Below, piece after piece: positions 42,213-50,318 of a stretch of DNA of 64,000 bases (the first letter of the stretch is position 1; every line of letters begins with the position of its first letter). The notes under the pieces were generated by a model that saw only the letters and a program-made list of their open reading frames with translations, had not been told where the DNA came from and did not search any database. The translations under genes and the position numbers were made by a program. Location of the stretch: the NCBI GenBank assembly GCA_047602575.1, contig JASGGY010000008.1, forward strand, positions 97,435 to 161,434, in the 5' to 3' direction. This stretch comes from UBA1366 sp047602575 (lineage in GTDB: Bacteria; Bacillota; Clostridia; Oscillospirales; Ruminococcaceae).

Positions 42213-43784
42213 ATGGAAACAACCAACGAAATCATCGAAAACGAGGAATTGTCCCGCGAGGAAATCAACATTCTCAAGAAGGTTCGGCTCGAAAAGCTTG
42301 AGGAGCTGAAAAACGCGGGCGAAGATCCGTTTTTAATCACAAAATATGATGTAACCGCAACGACCGCCGCCGCGCGCGTACAGTACGAACAGCTCGAAGC
42401 GTCGCTGAAGGAGCAGGCAGCCGGCGACGAAGCCGCCCTTAAAACAGCGCTTGACGCGCACCGCACCGCCGTGTGCATCGCGGGCAGAATCATGAGCTGG
42501 CGCGATATGGGCAAGGCAAATTTCATCGACGTGCGCGACGCAAGCGACCGGATACAGGTCTATGTGCGGATGAACGACATCGGCGAGGAAAGCTTTGCGG
42601 CGTTCAAAAAATGGGACATCGGCGACATCGTGGGCGTGGAGGGCTTTGTGTTCCGCACGCGCAAGGGCGAGATTTCCGTTCATGCGGAAAAGCTTGTTCT
42701 GCTGTCGAAATCGCTGCTGCCGCTTCCTGAAAAATGGCACGGCTTGAAGGATCAGGATATGCGCTACCGCCAGCGGTATGTGGATCTGATTTGCAATCCG
42801 GATGTGAAGGAAACCTTTGTCAAGCGCAGCCGGATTCTTTCGGAAATCCGCAAATTTCTGGACGCGCAGGGCTTTCTTGAGGTTGACACGCCGGTGCTGC
42901 ACACGCTGGAAATCGGTGCGGCGGCGCGGCCGTTTAAAACCTATCACAACACGCTGGGGCTTGATATGTACCTGCGCATCGAAACGGAGCTTTATTTGAA
43001 GCGCCTGATCGTGGGCGGCTTTGACAAGGTCTACGAAGTGGGGCGGATTTTTCGCAACGAGGGCATGGACACATTCCATAATCCGGAGTTTACCACGATT
43101 GAAATGTACCAGGCATACACGGATTATCACGGCATGATGGATCTGATTGAGTCGCTCTACGCGCATCTGGCGCGGACGGTCTGCGGTGCGGATGTGATTA
43201 GCTTCCAGGGCACTGAAATCAACATGGGCGCACCGTGGCAGCGTCTATCGATGATCGATGCGGTGAAAAAATACGCAGGTGAGGATTACAACGCCTGGGC
43301 GGACGACGCGGCGGCGCGGGAGTGTGCAAAAGCGCGCGGCGTGCATCTCGACGAGGGTGAAGCGGCGACGCGCGGAAACGTACTGATTGCGTTTTTCGAG
43401 GAATTTGTCGAAGAAAAACTCATCCAGCCGACGTTTATCTATGATTATCCGGTGGAAAATTCTCCGCTGGCAAAGAGAAAGCCCGATGAACCGGCGTTCA
43501 CCGAGCGGTTTGAGTATTTCATTTATGCCCGTGAAATGGGCAATGCGTTTTCGGAGCTCAACGACCCCGTTGACCAGCGGGAGCGCTTTGAAAAGCAAGT
43601 CGCCGCAAAGCGCGCACAGGGCGCAAACGCCGAGGTGGACGAGGATTTCCTCACCGCGCTGGAATACGGCATGCCCCCCACCGGCGGACTTGGCTTAGGC
43701 CTGGACCGCCTTGTCATGCTCCTGACCGACAGCGCATCCATCCGCGATGTGCTCCTGTTCCCGACCATGAAACCCCTCGCGTGA
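42213..43784 (+). CDS. lysS: lysyl-tRNA synthetase, class II
   Basis: Class II LysRS, 523 residues. The N-terminal OB-fold (about 75-190, GRIMSWRDMGKANFIDVRDASDRIQVYV) binds the anticodon. Motif 2: YEVGRIFRNEGMDTFHNPEFTTIE. Motif 3: GLGLGLDRLVML. AAGGAG lies nine bases before the ATG. Usual greA-lysS neighbourhood of Firmicutes. No T-box seen. Confidence 0.97.
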   Translation: METTNEIIENEELSREEINILKKVRLEKLEELKNAGEDPFLITKYDVTATTAAARVQYEQLEASLKEQAAGDEAALKTALDAHRTAVCIAGRIMSWRDMGKANFIDVRDASDRIQVYVRMNDIGEESFAAFKKWDIGDIVGVEGFVFRTRKGEISVHAEKLVLLSKSLLPLPEKWHGLKDQDMRYRQRYVDLICNPDVKETFVKRSRILSEIRKFLDAQGFLEVDTPVLHTLEIGAAARPFKTYHNTLGLDMYLRIETELYLKRLIVGGFDKVYEVGRIFRNEGMDTFHNPEFTTIEMYQAYTDYHGMMDLIESLYAHLARTVCGADVISFQGTEINMGAPWQRLSMIDAVKKYAGEDYNAWADDAAARECAKARGVHLDEGEAATRGNVLIAFFEEFVEEKLIQPTFIYDYPVENSPLAKRKPDEPAFTERFEYFIYAREMGNAFSELNDPVDQRERFEKQVAAKRAQGANAEVDEDFLTALEYGMPPTGGLGLGLDRLVMLLTDSASIRDVLLFPTMKPLA

Positions 43785-43793
43785 CGAATCCAA

Positions 43794-43974
43794 CTGTGAT
43801 AAACGCTAGTCAGAGGGTTTCACCCGTGCTGCCGCGCACGGCAGCATCGACACACCCTCACCAAAGGGTACAAGTACCCTTTGGAAACCCATAGTTTATG
43901 GTTTAATACTTTGATTTTCTTTGCTACTTTGTGATTATGCTGTCGCTTTGTGATTCTATTAGGGCGCTCGAAAA
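43794..43974 (+). repeat. modular hairpin repeat, copy 7 (long form)
   Basis: CTGTGATAAACGCTAGTCAG, the GCTGCCGCGCACGGCAGC hairpin, CAAAGGGTACAAGTACCCTTTG, GGAAACCCATAGTTTA and the tail TTGTGATTCTATTAGGGCGC. Lies between lysS and a parS site. Confidence 0.85.
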
Positions 43975-44004
43975 TTGAGCATTCACTTTTTCATAAAGCT
44001 GGAA

Positions 44005-44020
44005 TGTTTCACGTGAAACA
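44005..44020. other. parS site 8
   Basis: Exact TGTTTCACGTGAAACA, the only site in the window to the right of dnaA, about 12-13 kb from the origin. Confidence 0.97.
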
Positions 44021-44033
44021 TTTTTCGACACCG

Positions 44034-44453
44034 TTATAGAAGCAGATAAACCAGCGCGGCAAGCACCTTCCAGTCGGTTTTGTTTTTATAAAGGATGTAA
44101 AGCAGCATGGCGATGAGAATTTTTTCCTCGTCGATGCGCAGGGCTTTCAGCAAACCGCCCTGTTCGCCGTTTTTTTCGCCGAGCAGGTTGTGCAGGATGC
44201 CGCCGGAATCCGGCTTGTTGCCCATCAGGTTATGCAGAATGCCGCCGGAAGCAGAGTTCCCGCCGAAAAGATTTCCGAAACCATCGAAAATGCCCGGCGT
44301 TTTCGTGGGTGCGCTGTGCAGTTGCGCAGGCGGCGGTGCTTGATACGCGCTGTTGGCGGCGGGATTGCGGCTTTTGCTCTGCATTTCCTCAATGCGGCGC
44401 AGCGCTTCGCGGCGCATGGTGTTGAAATCCGTGCCGTTGTCAAAGGATGCCAA
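44034..44453 (-). CDS. unknown membrane-tailed protein of a three-gene operon
   Basis: About 139 residues, unrecognised. It starts with a helical segment (MRREALRRIEEMQSKSR), continues with a Pro/Gly-rich part containing a duplicated GGILHNL(M/L)G(N/E)K motif, and ends in a hydrophobic segment (ILIAMLLYILYKNKTDWKVLAALVYLLL). A TTG at 44453 is preferred because GGGGGTGAT lies just upstream; a GTG nine bases earlier is possible. It overlaps the end of the preceding gene, so both are probably co-translated. Confidence 0.55.
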   Translation of the reverse strand: MASFDNGTDFNTMRREALRRIEEMQSKSRNPAANSAYQAPPPAQLHSAPTKTPGIFDGFGNLFGGNSASGGILHNLMGNKPDSGGILHNLLGEKNGEQGGLLKALRIDEEKILIAMLLYILYKNKTDWKVLAALVYLLL

Positions 44454-44907
44454 GGAAATCACCCCCGAGCAGCCCGCTTTCCTTAATCAGCGGGTACATC
44501 GCCATGAGCCGGAACAGCTTGATGACGCGGTCAACCTTGAGTTGGCTTTCCTCCTTGAGCATGGGGCGCAGGGCGAGCATCAGCTCGGTGTTCTTGTCGG
44601 GTTTTTTTGCCTGTCCGAAAATCTCGGTCATTTTAAAGATTTTCTCGAAATCAATGTCCAGCTCCGGCTCGGCATCGCCCCCCGCAGACGCATCGGGCGC
44701 AGGCTCGGGTTTCTCCGGTTCTGCCTGTGATGCGGCGGTGCGGGAGAGGTTTTTGAGCAGCGCTTCGAAGCCCGTATCTGTATTTTCGCCGGAATGCGCG
44801 CTGGGCTTGGCATTTTCGGCTGAAAAAATATCCAGCACCTTGCGCAGCTTATCAATGCTCTCCTTGTCACCCAAAACATTTTTGAGCTTTTCCATCAAGT
44901 CGTCCAC
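44440..44907 (-). CDS. unknown acidic helical protein of the same operon
   Basis: 155 residues, GTG start with GGGAGGTGATGAT upstream. Residues 1-30 are helical (LMEKLKNVLGDKESIDKLRKVLDIF), a Pro/Glu-rich linker follows, and the C-terminal half (LMLALRPMLKEESQLKVDRVIKLFRLMAMYPLIKESGL) is a conserved-looking helical region. No known catalytic motif. Its C-terminal residues overlap the next gene. Similar gene pairs occur in other Clostridia as far as I recall, without assigned function. Confidence 0.55.
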   Translation of the reverse strand: MDDLMEKLKNVLGDKESIDKLRKVLDIFSAENAKPSAHSGENTDTGFEALLKNLSRTAASQAEPEKPEPAPDASAGGDAEPELDIDFEKIFKMTEIFGQAKKPDKNTELMLALRPMLKEESQLKVDRVIKLFRLMAMYPLIKESGLLGGDFLGIL

Positions 44908-44970
44908 ATCATCACCTCCCGCCGGAACAAGATACGAAATTTCGTTAAAACTGCGTAGTTTCGCTGCGTA

Positions 44971-45207
44971 TTATTTTGTGATTTGCTTAAAAATCTCCTG
45001 TGCCTGCGGCGTGGAGAGCAATTTCTCGGCGATTTTCGGGTTTGAGAGTGCGGCGAGCAGCTTTTCGCCCTCGTCCTTTGGCATGGAGGCAAGCGCCTTG
45101 TCGAAATTGCCGCTTTCCAGCTGCTTTTTTAGCTCCTCCGGCGATGTGCCGAGCTTCTGGCTGGCGATTTTCATCAGCGAGTCCAGACTTTTCTGGCTGA
45201 GTTTCAA
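44971..45207 (-). CDS. small helical protein, function unknown
   Basis: About 78 residues, MKLSQKSLDSLMKIASQKLG..., all predicted helix with KLLAALSNPKIAEKLLSTPQAQEIFKQ at the end. TTG at 45207 is chosen: AAAGGA is eight bases upstream, while the ATG nine bases earlier overlaps the Shine-Dalgarno. First gene of a three-gene minus-strand unit, against the local leading-strand direction. Confidence 0.5.
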   Translation of the reverse strand: MKLSQKSLDSLMKIASQKLGTSPEELKKQLESGNFDKALASMPKDEGEKLLAALSNPKIAEKLLSTPQAQEIFKQITK

Positions 45208-45325
45208 AACGATCATCCTTTCTTATTTTTGTGACGCGCGGGTTGCTTCGCGCGGCTGTTTCAATCAAGTTTATGAAAATTTGTCCGCGCTTAGAATGCG
45301 CAGCGGGAAAAAGGGGCGACGACGG

Positions 45326-45808
45326 ATGCGCGTAGTGGTATTTTCTGACACACATGGAAATTTAAACAACGCACGCAGGATCATGGAAAAATCCTCGCCG
45401 CGCGATTGCTTTATTTTCCTTGGCGACGGTGAGCGCGAGATTGCTTCCTTGCGCGCGCTCTATCCAGACCGCGAAATCCACGACGTCGCGGGCAACTGTG
45501 ACCGTTCCGGCACAGCGCCCGGCGAGGATTTCCTCTTTGTCGGGAACGTGAAAATCGCGTTTTTCCACGGCCACAACCACCTTGCGCGCCTTGGCATCGA
45601 CCGCATTGTGCAGTTCGCGAAGGAAAACTGCGCGCAGATTGTTTTGTTCGGGCATACGCACGTGCGGTTTTACAAATACCTGCCCGATGACAGGCTGCAC
45701 ATCCTAAACCCCGGCAGCGCTGCGCTCCCGCGGGACGAGCATCCGCCGTCATTCGCGGTGATCGACGTTTCAGACAAAGGAATTCTTTGCAACATCGCCG
45801 ATATTTAG
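45326..45808 (+). CDS. YfcE/MJ0936-type metallophosphoesterase
   Basis: Metal-dependent phosphodiesterase, about 160 residues. Motifs run VFSDTHGN, FLGDGERE, VAGNCDR, FFHGHN and LFGHTHVRF, then LNPGSAALPR, giving the complete calcineurin-like set. The ATG at 45326 begins MRVVVFSDTHG; the frame is open for another 880 bases upstream, but only as a shadow of the opposite-strand operon. AAGGGG is about 12 bases before the ATG. Substrate unknown. Confidence 0.88.
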   Translation: MRVVVFSDTHGNLNNARRIMEKSSPRDCFIFLGDGEREIASLRALYPDREIHDVAGNCDRSGTAPGEDFLFVGNVKIAFFHGHNHLARLGIDRIVQFAKENCAQIVLFGHTHVRFYKYLPDDRLHILNPGSAALPRDEHPPSFAVIDVSDKGILCNIADI

Positions 45809-46066
45809 CGCTTATTTCAGTATATGCCGGACAATTTCCGAACGTGTGCGGTGTATCCCGCTGTGTTTTTGAGAAAATCTGTGAAACGGACACGGGTTCG
45901 CCGGGCGGGTCGTCGCCGCAGCCGCTGACACCCATCAACTACGTTTCCGCCGTGAAAAAGCGCATGGAACAGCCTTACGGACACAAAAAGAAAACCCCTC
46001 GCAAGCCGCGTCAATGCGTTGCTGTCATAAAGATAGATGAAGCTTTGAATGACCGTCAGAACGAAT
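45809..46066. other. gap with no confident gene; left copy of direct repeat
   Basis: An open plus frame continues here (KKRMEQPYGHKKKTPRKP...), but it lacks a recognisable product or good start. 45991-46018 is a near-copy of 49948-49974. Confidence 0.5.
45991..46018. repeat. direct repeat flanking the two-component/ABC module (left copy)
   Basis: AAAACCCCTCGCAAGCCGCG plus TCAATGCG. It matches 49948-49974 with two mismatches and one gap. The two copies bracket about 4 kb of lower-GC DNA. Confidence 0.6.
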
Positions 46067-46101
46067 TAAAGCACATCAAGATTTTTCTTGGTGTGCTTTA
46101 T
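46067..46101. terminator. terminator at the 3' end of the two-component operon
   Basis: TAAAGCACATCAAG / CTTGGTGTGCTTTA hairpin with AT-rich edges, between convergent genes; either direction possible. Confidence 0.75.
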
Positions 46102-46200
46102 ATTTTATCTATTCGTTATGGCGAGTCATTTGATCATAATCGCACAACATCCGGATGCGGACACCGGGTTACTTTGCGATTTCACGGACAGTTTCATTTT

Positions 46201-47103
46201 TTATATTCGTTGTTGATACCGGACAGTAATCTTAAAAAGCCCGTTCTCAACGTCAGCCGAAATAGCTCCGCCGCTTTGTTCAACCAAACTTTTCGCAATG
46301 GAAAGCCCCAACCCTGTTGATGTTGCAGCCCTGGAACGGTCCGCCTTGTAAAAGCGGTCAAACACCTTGTCAGGATCAATAGGATCCGCATCAACGGGGA
46401 TGACATTCGCAATTTCCAGTACGGCATCCGTATCCTGTGCCGTCAGATTCACCGATAAGTCGCCGTTGCCGTGCTCCAGACTGTTCTTCACAATGTTCGT
46501 CAGCGCGCGCTGCAGCTGTTTGGCATTTGCAAGGATATGCACGCTTCCCTCCGGAATATTCGCCTGCGGCTCTGTGCCCTTTTCCTGAAAATCATTCAGA
46601 AACGAGAACAGCACCGTGCAGATTGCAGCGCTGAAATCCACGTGCTCCATTTCTGCCGCATAACCGTGATCCTGCAGCTTTGCATAGGTGAAAAGCTCCT
46701 CCAGAATTTCATGCAGACTGCGGATTCTGTTTTGAATAATTGCGGTATAACGGCTGCGTTCCGCTTCGTCTTTGCTTTGTGCAAGCAGCTGAAAATACCC
46801 GCTCAGTGATGTCAGCGGCGTGCGGATGTCATGCGAAAGGCTCGTGATGGTTTCTTTGAGCTGTTCATCCGTATCCTTGTAATGCAGCGTAAGCTTCTTT
46901 TGCGTTGCAATCAGATCATTGACGTTTTCCGTCAATTCCTTCAGCTCCCGAAACGGCAGCTGCGCGGTCAGCAGCATATTGCTCTCATGCTGTTTTAAAA
47001 AAGAAACCCAGCGGCAGATGTTTTTGACTTCACGGTGGTATGCAATGATAAACAGGCTCATAAATAAAATCACGCCAAACATGATACACACAAGCACAAC
47101 CAT
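46201..47103 (-). CDS. sensor histidine kinase
   Basis: Histidine kinase of 300 residues. One membrane span (about 3-25), very short outside region, then linker, dimerisation domain with SLSHDIRTPLTSLSGYF (phospho-His), and ATPase with NIVKNSLEHG (N box), STGLGLSIAKSLVEQSGG (G box). This minimal-sensor (intramembrane-sensing) type often partners ABC transporters in peptide/antibiotic resistance. Last gene of the RR-ATPase-permease-HK unit; transcribed minus. Shine-Dalgarno GAAGG is about ten bases before the ATG. Confidence 0.9.
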   Translation of the reverse strand: MVVLVCIMFGVILFMSLFIIAYHREVKNICRWVSFLKQHESNMLLTAQLPFRELKELTENVNDLIATQKKLTLHYKDTDEQLKETITSLSHDIRTPLTSLSGYFQLLAQSKDEAERSRYTAIIQNRIRSLHEILEELFTYAKLQDHGYAAEMEHVDFSAAICTVLFSFLNDFQEKGTEPQANIPEGSVHILANAKQLQRALTNIVKNSLEHGNGDLSVNLTAQDTDAVLEIANVIPVDADPIDPDKVFDRFYKADRSRAATSTGLGLSIAKSLVEQSGGAISADVENGLFKITVRYQQRI

Positions 47104-47140
47104 TGCAGCACCGACCTTCTATCAAGAATTTGAGTCAAGC

Positions 47141-47998
47141 CTAAGCAATATCACGTTTTTTCAACAGTAGCGCCGACAGTGCAACAGCGCATATCAAAAA
47201 TACTGCAGCGACAATCATTGCTCTTGCAATATCCGCACTGGCAGTATTATAAGAAATGGAACTTACATTTTTCGAAATCAAATAGTCCGACAATTGAAAT
47301 TTATCCGCGGTACGGAACATTTTATGGATGAGCGTAGTCACTACGGAAGCAATCAGCGTACTGATTCCCAAAGAACAGCAAATTCCGAACACGCTCGCTC
47401 CGGCAGAATTTCTGATTAGGATTGTCACAAAAGCAATCAACATGGCAAAAGCTGTATGCAGGACAAATTGCAACCCAAACAGCCCGAACAGCGCAGTGAA
47501 GCTGCCAATTTCTATATACCCAAAAAAGAATCGTGTACCAATAGCGGTTGAAAGAATAAAAAATGCAAGTATGACCGCCGAATAAATGGTTAAGCATACC
47601 AGTTTTGATATGACAAGTCCGCCTCGTTTTGCAATCTGTCCCGAAATGCTTTTCAGAAAACCAAACTTCATTTCGCCAATGGTAAAGGAAACCGTAAAGA
47701 TTGAAAGCAATAAGAGCAGAATATTGCTCGCAATATTTTCTTGGCTCATGTCTTCCAGCGGTATGCGGTATCCATCTTGAAGCCAAGCCTGCGGCGAGCT
47801 GACCTGAATGCCAACCGAAGGTGCATCCTGCATCTGTTCAATGGTCTGCTGATATTCGGTATTGCTGCTCAGTTCTGTGATTTCATAATGCAGCAGAAAG
47901 ACGGATAATGATGAAAACAGCATTGCAATGATCAGAATGACCCATGTGATTTTTAGCTTCAGCATTTTATATAAATCCATTTTAATCAGATTAAGCAT
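47141..47998 (-). CDS. ABC-2 type permease (peptide/antibiotic resistance type)
   Basis: About 285 residues with six predicted spans (for example ITWVILIIAMLFSSLSVFLL, IYSAVILAFFILSTAIG, IVAAVFLICAVALSALLL). An extracellular loop (about 45-90) follows the first span. The ATG at 47998 has GGAGG eight bases upstream and overlaps the ATPase stop by eight bases. Partner of the ATPase next to it. Similar permeases belong to lantibiotic-immunity-like systems; substrate unknown. Confidence 0.85.
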   Translation of the reverse strand: MLNLIKMDLYKMLKLKITWVILIIAMLFSSLSVFLLHYEITELSSNTEYQQTIEQMQDAPSVGIQVSSPQAWLQDGYRIPLEDMSQENIASNILLLLLSIFTVSFTIGEMKFGFLKSISGQIAKRGGLVISKLVCLTIYSAVILAFFILSTAIGTRFFFGYIEIGSFTALFGLFGLQFVLHTAFAMLIAFVTILIRNSAGASVFGICCSLGISTLIASVVTTLIHKMFRTADKFQLSDYLISKNVSSISYNTASADIARAMIVAAVFLICAVALSALLLKKRDIA

Positions 47999-48905
47999 TG
48001 ACCGCACCTCCCGTCAGATTGATAAAATAATCCTCAAGCGCTTCACTGTTCACGCCGATGGAAGCAATCTTCAACCCGTTTTTTGCAAACGCAAGGTTGA
48101 TGTCGCTGACCTCATCCAGACGCTCATAGATATAAATGGTATTGGCATCTATCACAGTGTAATTGGAAAAGCGCATGCTGTCTAAAATCACACAGGCCTT
48201 TTCCGGCGAATCCAGTTTGATTTCAATCCGCTCACTGCATTTTTCCATCAGCTCTTCGCGGGAAAGCTCCTGAAGCAGGTGCCCCGCATGAATAATGCCG
48301 TAGCTTGTCGCGATTTTCGACAGCTCCTCAAGAATATGGCTGGAAATCATAAATGTAATCTTCTTTTCTCTGTTGAGCTTCAAGATGGTTTCGCGCACCT
48401 CCGCAATACCTTGCGGGTCAAGCCCGTTGGTTGGCTCGTCCAGAATGAGCAGATCGGGTTCTCCCACAAGGGCAATTGCGATTCCCAGACGCTGTTTCAT
48501 GCCCATCGAAAAATTACGTACACATTTTTTTTCGGCGTCCTGCAGCCCGACCAGCCGGAGCAATTCCTCAATATATCCTTTTTTCGAGATGCCGGCGCAG
48601 ATACATTTTAGTTTCATATTGTCATACGCTGTCATGCCGGGGTAAAGCCCGGGCGTTTCAATCAATGCGCCGATCCGGTGCAGCATGGTACGGAATTCTG
48701 AACCGCTTTTCCCGAACAGCGCAATCTCGCCGGCCGTTGGCTCGGAAAGCCCGCAGATCATTTTCATAAATGTGGTTTTCCCCGCGCCGTTGCGCCCGAT
48801 AAAACCATAGATCTCGCCCTGCCTGATGTGCAGGCTGACCTGATTGACTGCCTTTTGCTTTTTAAACTGCTTTGTCAGACAACTTGTACTGAGTAGATAT
48901 TCCAT
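47991..48905 (-). CDS. ABC transporter ATP-binding protein (BcrA-like)
   Basis: About 304 residues. Walker A GRNGAGKTTFMK, signature FSMGMKQRLGIA, Walker B LLILDEPTNGLDPQG, then switch His in ISSHILEEL. The last 90 residues form a C-terminal extension of the type seen in BcrA/lantibiotic-immunity ATPases. ATG at 48905 follows AAAGGAC by seven bases; the longer frame upstream is not used. Co-transcribed with the response regulator and permease. Confidence 0.9.
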   Translation of the reverse strand: MEYLLSTSCLTKQFKKQKAVNQVSLHIRQGEIYGFIGRNGAGKTTFMKMICGLSEPTAGEIALFGKSGSEFRTMLHRIGALIETPGLYPGMTAYDNMKLKCICAGISKKGYIEELLRLVGLQDAEKKCVRNFSMGMKQRLGIAIALVGEPDLLILDEPTNGLDPQGIAEVRETILKLNREKKITFMISSHILEELSKIATSYGIIHAGHLLQELSREELMEKCSERIEIKLDSPEKACVILDSMRFSNYTVIDANTIYIYERLDEVSDINLAFAKNGLKIASIGVNSEALEDYFINLTGGAVNA

Positions 48906-48985
48906 AATCAGAGTCCTTTCTTCCCGTGATATTTTTATTATACAGGGTAAGTACAAATTTATCGCAAAGCAAAGTTAAAGATAAG

Positions 48986-49672
48986 TTAAAGATGTTGTTT
49001 CATGCGAAAACCGATCCCCCAGATGGTTTCGATGAATTCCTGCTCCGTGACAGCTTTGATTTTTTTTCGGATATTGCTGATATGAACGTTTACGGTCTTG
49101 TCCTCGCCGATGTAAAAATCATCCCACGCGTAGTTATAGATTTCCTGCTTGGAAAAAACCTGTGCCGGATGGAGCATCAGCAGCTCCAGAATTTTAAACT
49201 CCTGTTTTGTGAGCGCAATTCTGACGCCCCCGATCAATACACGAAAGGAGGCTTTGTCCAGCCGCAATACGCCATAGCTTATGACATCGCGCTCGGAAGC
49301 CCCGGCAAACCGGCGCAGCTGCACCTGGACCCTGGCAGCGAGCTCCTTTAAGTCAAAGGGCTTTGTAATATAATCCTCTGCGCCGGCAGTCAGAAGCTGT
49401 ACCTTTCTATCCGGTTCACCAATCGCAGAAAGAACAATAACAGGAACATTCCGTAAAGATTTCATCCGGCTTAATACTTCTCCGCCGTTCATGCCCGGCA
49501 GCATAATATCCAATATCACAAGAGCAAACTGTGTAGTTTCAAAATGAAGCAGACCTTCCGTTCCCGAAAAAGCCTGTGTGCAGTAATAGCCTGACTTTGT
49601 CAGAAATTCATGCAGCAAGTTGTTGATATCTGTATCGTCCTCGACGATCAAGATGTTCTGCCCCGTTGACAT
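48986..49672 (-). CDS. OmpR/PhoB-family response regulator
   Basis: 228 residues. Receiver: LIVEDDTDINN (acidic pair), VILDIMLPGMNGGE (phospho-Asp), VIVLSA, and TKPFD (Lys). The DNA-binding winged helix (about 130-228) ends WGIGFRM. GGAGGAG is six bases before the ATG at 49672. First gene of the four-gene unit, so it probably regulates it. Confidence 0.93.
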   Translation of the reverse strand: MSTGQNILIVEDDTDINNLLHEFLTKSGYYCTQAFSGTEGLLHFETTQFALVILDIMLPGMNGGEVLSRMKSLRNVPVIVLSAIGEPDRKVQLLTAGAEDYITKPFDLKELAARVQVQLRRFAGASERDVISYGVLRLDKASFRVLIGGVRIALTKQEFKILELLMLHPAQVFSKQEIYNYAWDDFYIGEDKTVNVHISNIRKKIKAVTEQEFIETIWGIGFRMKQHL

Positions 49673-49757
49673 GATGAACTCCTCCTGCTTATGAAATGTG
49701 ATTCTCCGCAAACACACAACGAGCTATGATGCTGTTTCAGGCCAATGTCTTCATAGA

Positions 49758-49787
49758 ATTATACCACATTTTGCTCATCCAGTGCAA
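49758..49787 (-). promoter_or_regulatory. promoter of the two-component/ABC operon
   Basis: Minus strand TTGCAC (49782-49787), 18-base spacer, TATAAT (49758-49763), about 85 bases before the response regulator. Confidence 0.7.
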
Positions 49788-49802
49788 TAAATCTTACATA
49801 CG

Positions 49803-49915
49803 CTACTTGATGTTTTCAAAGGAATACCAAGAAAGTTGCGCCATAGGGAACAGAAAGCCAAAGGCAAATTTGACCCCCATTCTGACCCCCATCAAACACA
49901 TTTTCATAAGCTACA
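49803..49915 (-). pseudogene. possible integrase C-terminal remnant
   Basis: A short minus-strand frame ending at a TAG near 49805 reads MGVRMGVKFAFGFLF...SFENIK. The doubled MGV(R/K)MGV(K) ending resembles the C-terminal tail of many tyrosine integrases. No catalytic residues remain and it is only about 30 codons long. It sits next to the tRNA-Thr gene and the right direct repeat. Confidence 0.25.
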
Positions 49916-49947
49916 AACCTGTTTTAAAACCTCGAAGCAAAAAAAGT

Positions 49948-49974
49948 AAAACCCCTGCAAACCGCGTTAATGCG
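49948..49974. repeat. direct repeat flanking the two-component/ABC module (right copy)
   Basis: AAAACCCCTGCAAACCGCG plus TTAATGCG, near-identical to 45991-46018. It forms the left arm of the tRNA-Thr terminator hairpin. Confidence 0.6.
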
Positions 49975-49989
49975 CAGTTTGCAGGGGTT
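49950..49989 (-). terminator. terminator of tRNA-Thr
   Basis: AACCCCTGCAAAC / GTTTGCAGGGGTT stem, followed on the minus strand by TTTTACTTTTTTTG. Positioned just past the tRNA 3' end. Confidence 0.85.
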
Positions 49990-49997
49990 AAATCTGG

Positions 49998-50069
49998 AGC
50001 TGGTGGCGAGAATCGAACTCGCAACCTGCTCATTACGAATGAGCCGCTCTGCCGTTGAGCCACACCAGC
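49998..50069 (-). tRNA. tRNA-Thr (anticodon CGU)
   Basis: Acceptor GCTGGTG / CACCAGC, D-stem GCTC/GAGC, anticodon arm GCTCA-TTCGTAA-TGAGC (anticodon CGT), T-arm GCGAG-TTCGATT-CTCGC; 72 bases, CCA not encoded. Confidence 0.96.
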
Positions 50070-50110
50070 ACTGCCGTGACGATTTTTTTGAAAATCATCG
50101 TAACATTTTT

Positions 50111-50139
50111 ATTATACACGTTATGAGCGCATTTGTCAA
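50111..50139 (-). promoter_or_regulatory. tRNA-Thr promoter
   Basis: Minus strand TTGACA (50134-50139), 17-base spacer, TATAAT (50111-50116), perfect consensus. Confidence 0.88.
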
Positions 50140-50217
50140 GTGATAATTCCTACAAATACACACGGTTTTTTTCTGCACAGAAAAACTGAAAAAATTGTTT
50201 TTTTCACGGGCAGCCGT

Positions 50218-50246
50218 TTGAATTTCGCGGAAAACTGTGCTATACT
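50218..50246 (+). promoter_or_regulatory. promoter of the signal-peptidase-like gene
   Basis: TTGAAT (50218-50223), 17-base spacer, TATACT (50241-50246), 73 bases before the start. Confidence 0.7.
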
Positions 50247-50318
50247 GTAGTTGTATAACCGCCGCGCGCCCGAGAAACACACAGATCCCGCGCGCCGCCA
50301 ACCGCAAAGGAGAGGACT

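Noticed and set aside
44447..45325. Long open plus frame upstream of the metallophosphoesterase
   Set aside because: It is antisense to the three-gene operon, has no domain, and the phosphodiesterase starts at the MRVVVFSDTHG ATG at 45326.
45787..46320. Plus-strand open frame of 177 codons
   Set aside because: It runs through a terminator hairpin and into the 3' end of the histidine kinase on the other strand, with no recognisable product.
49726..50058. Plus-strand open frame ending GAGGENRTRNLLITNEPL
   Set aside because: Its end is the antisense translation of tRNA-Thr, a common annotation artefact.
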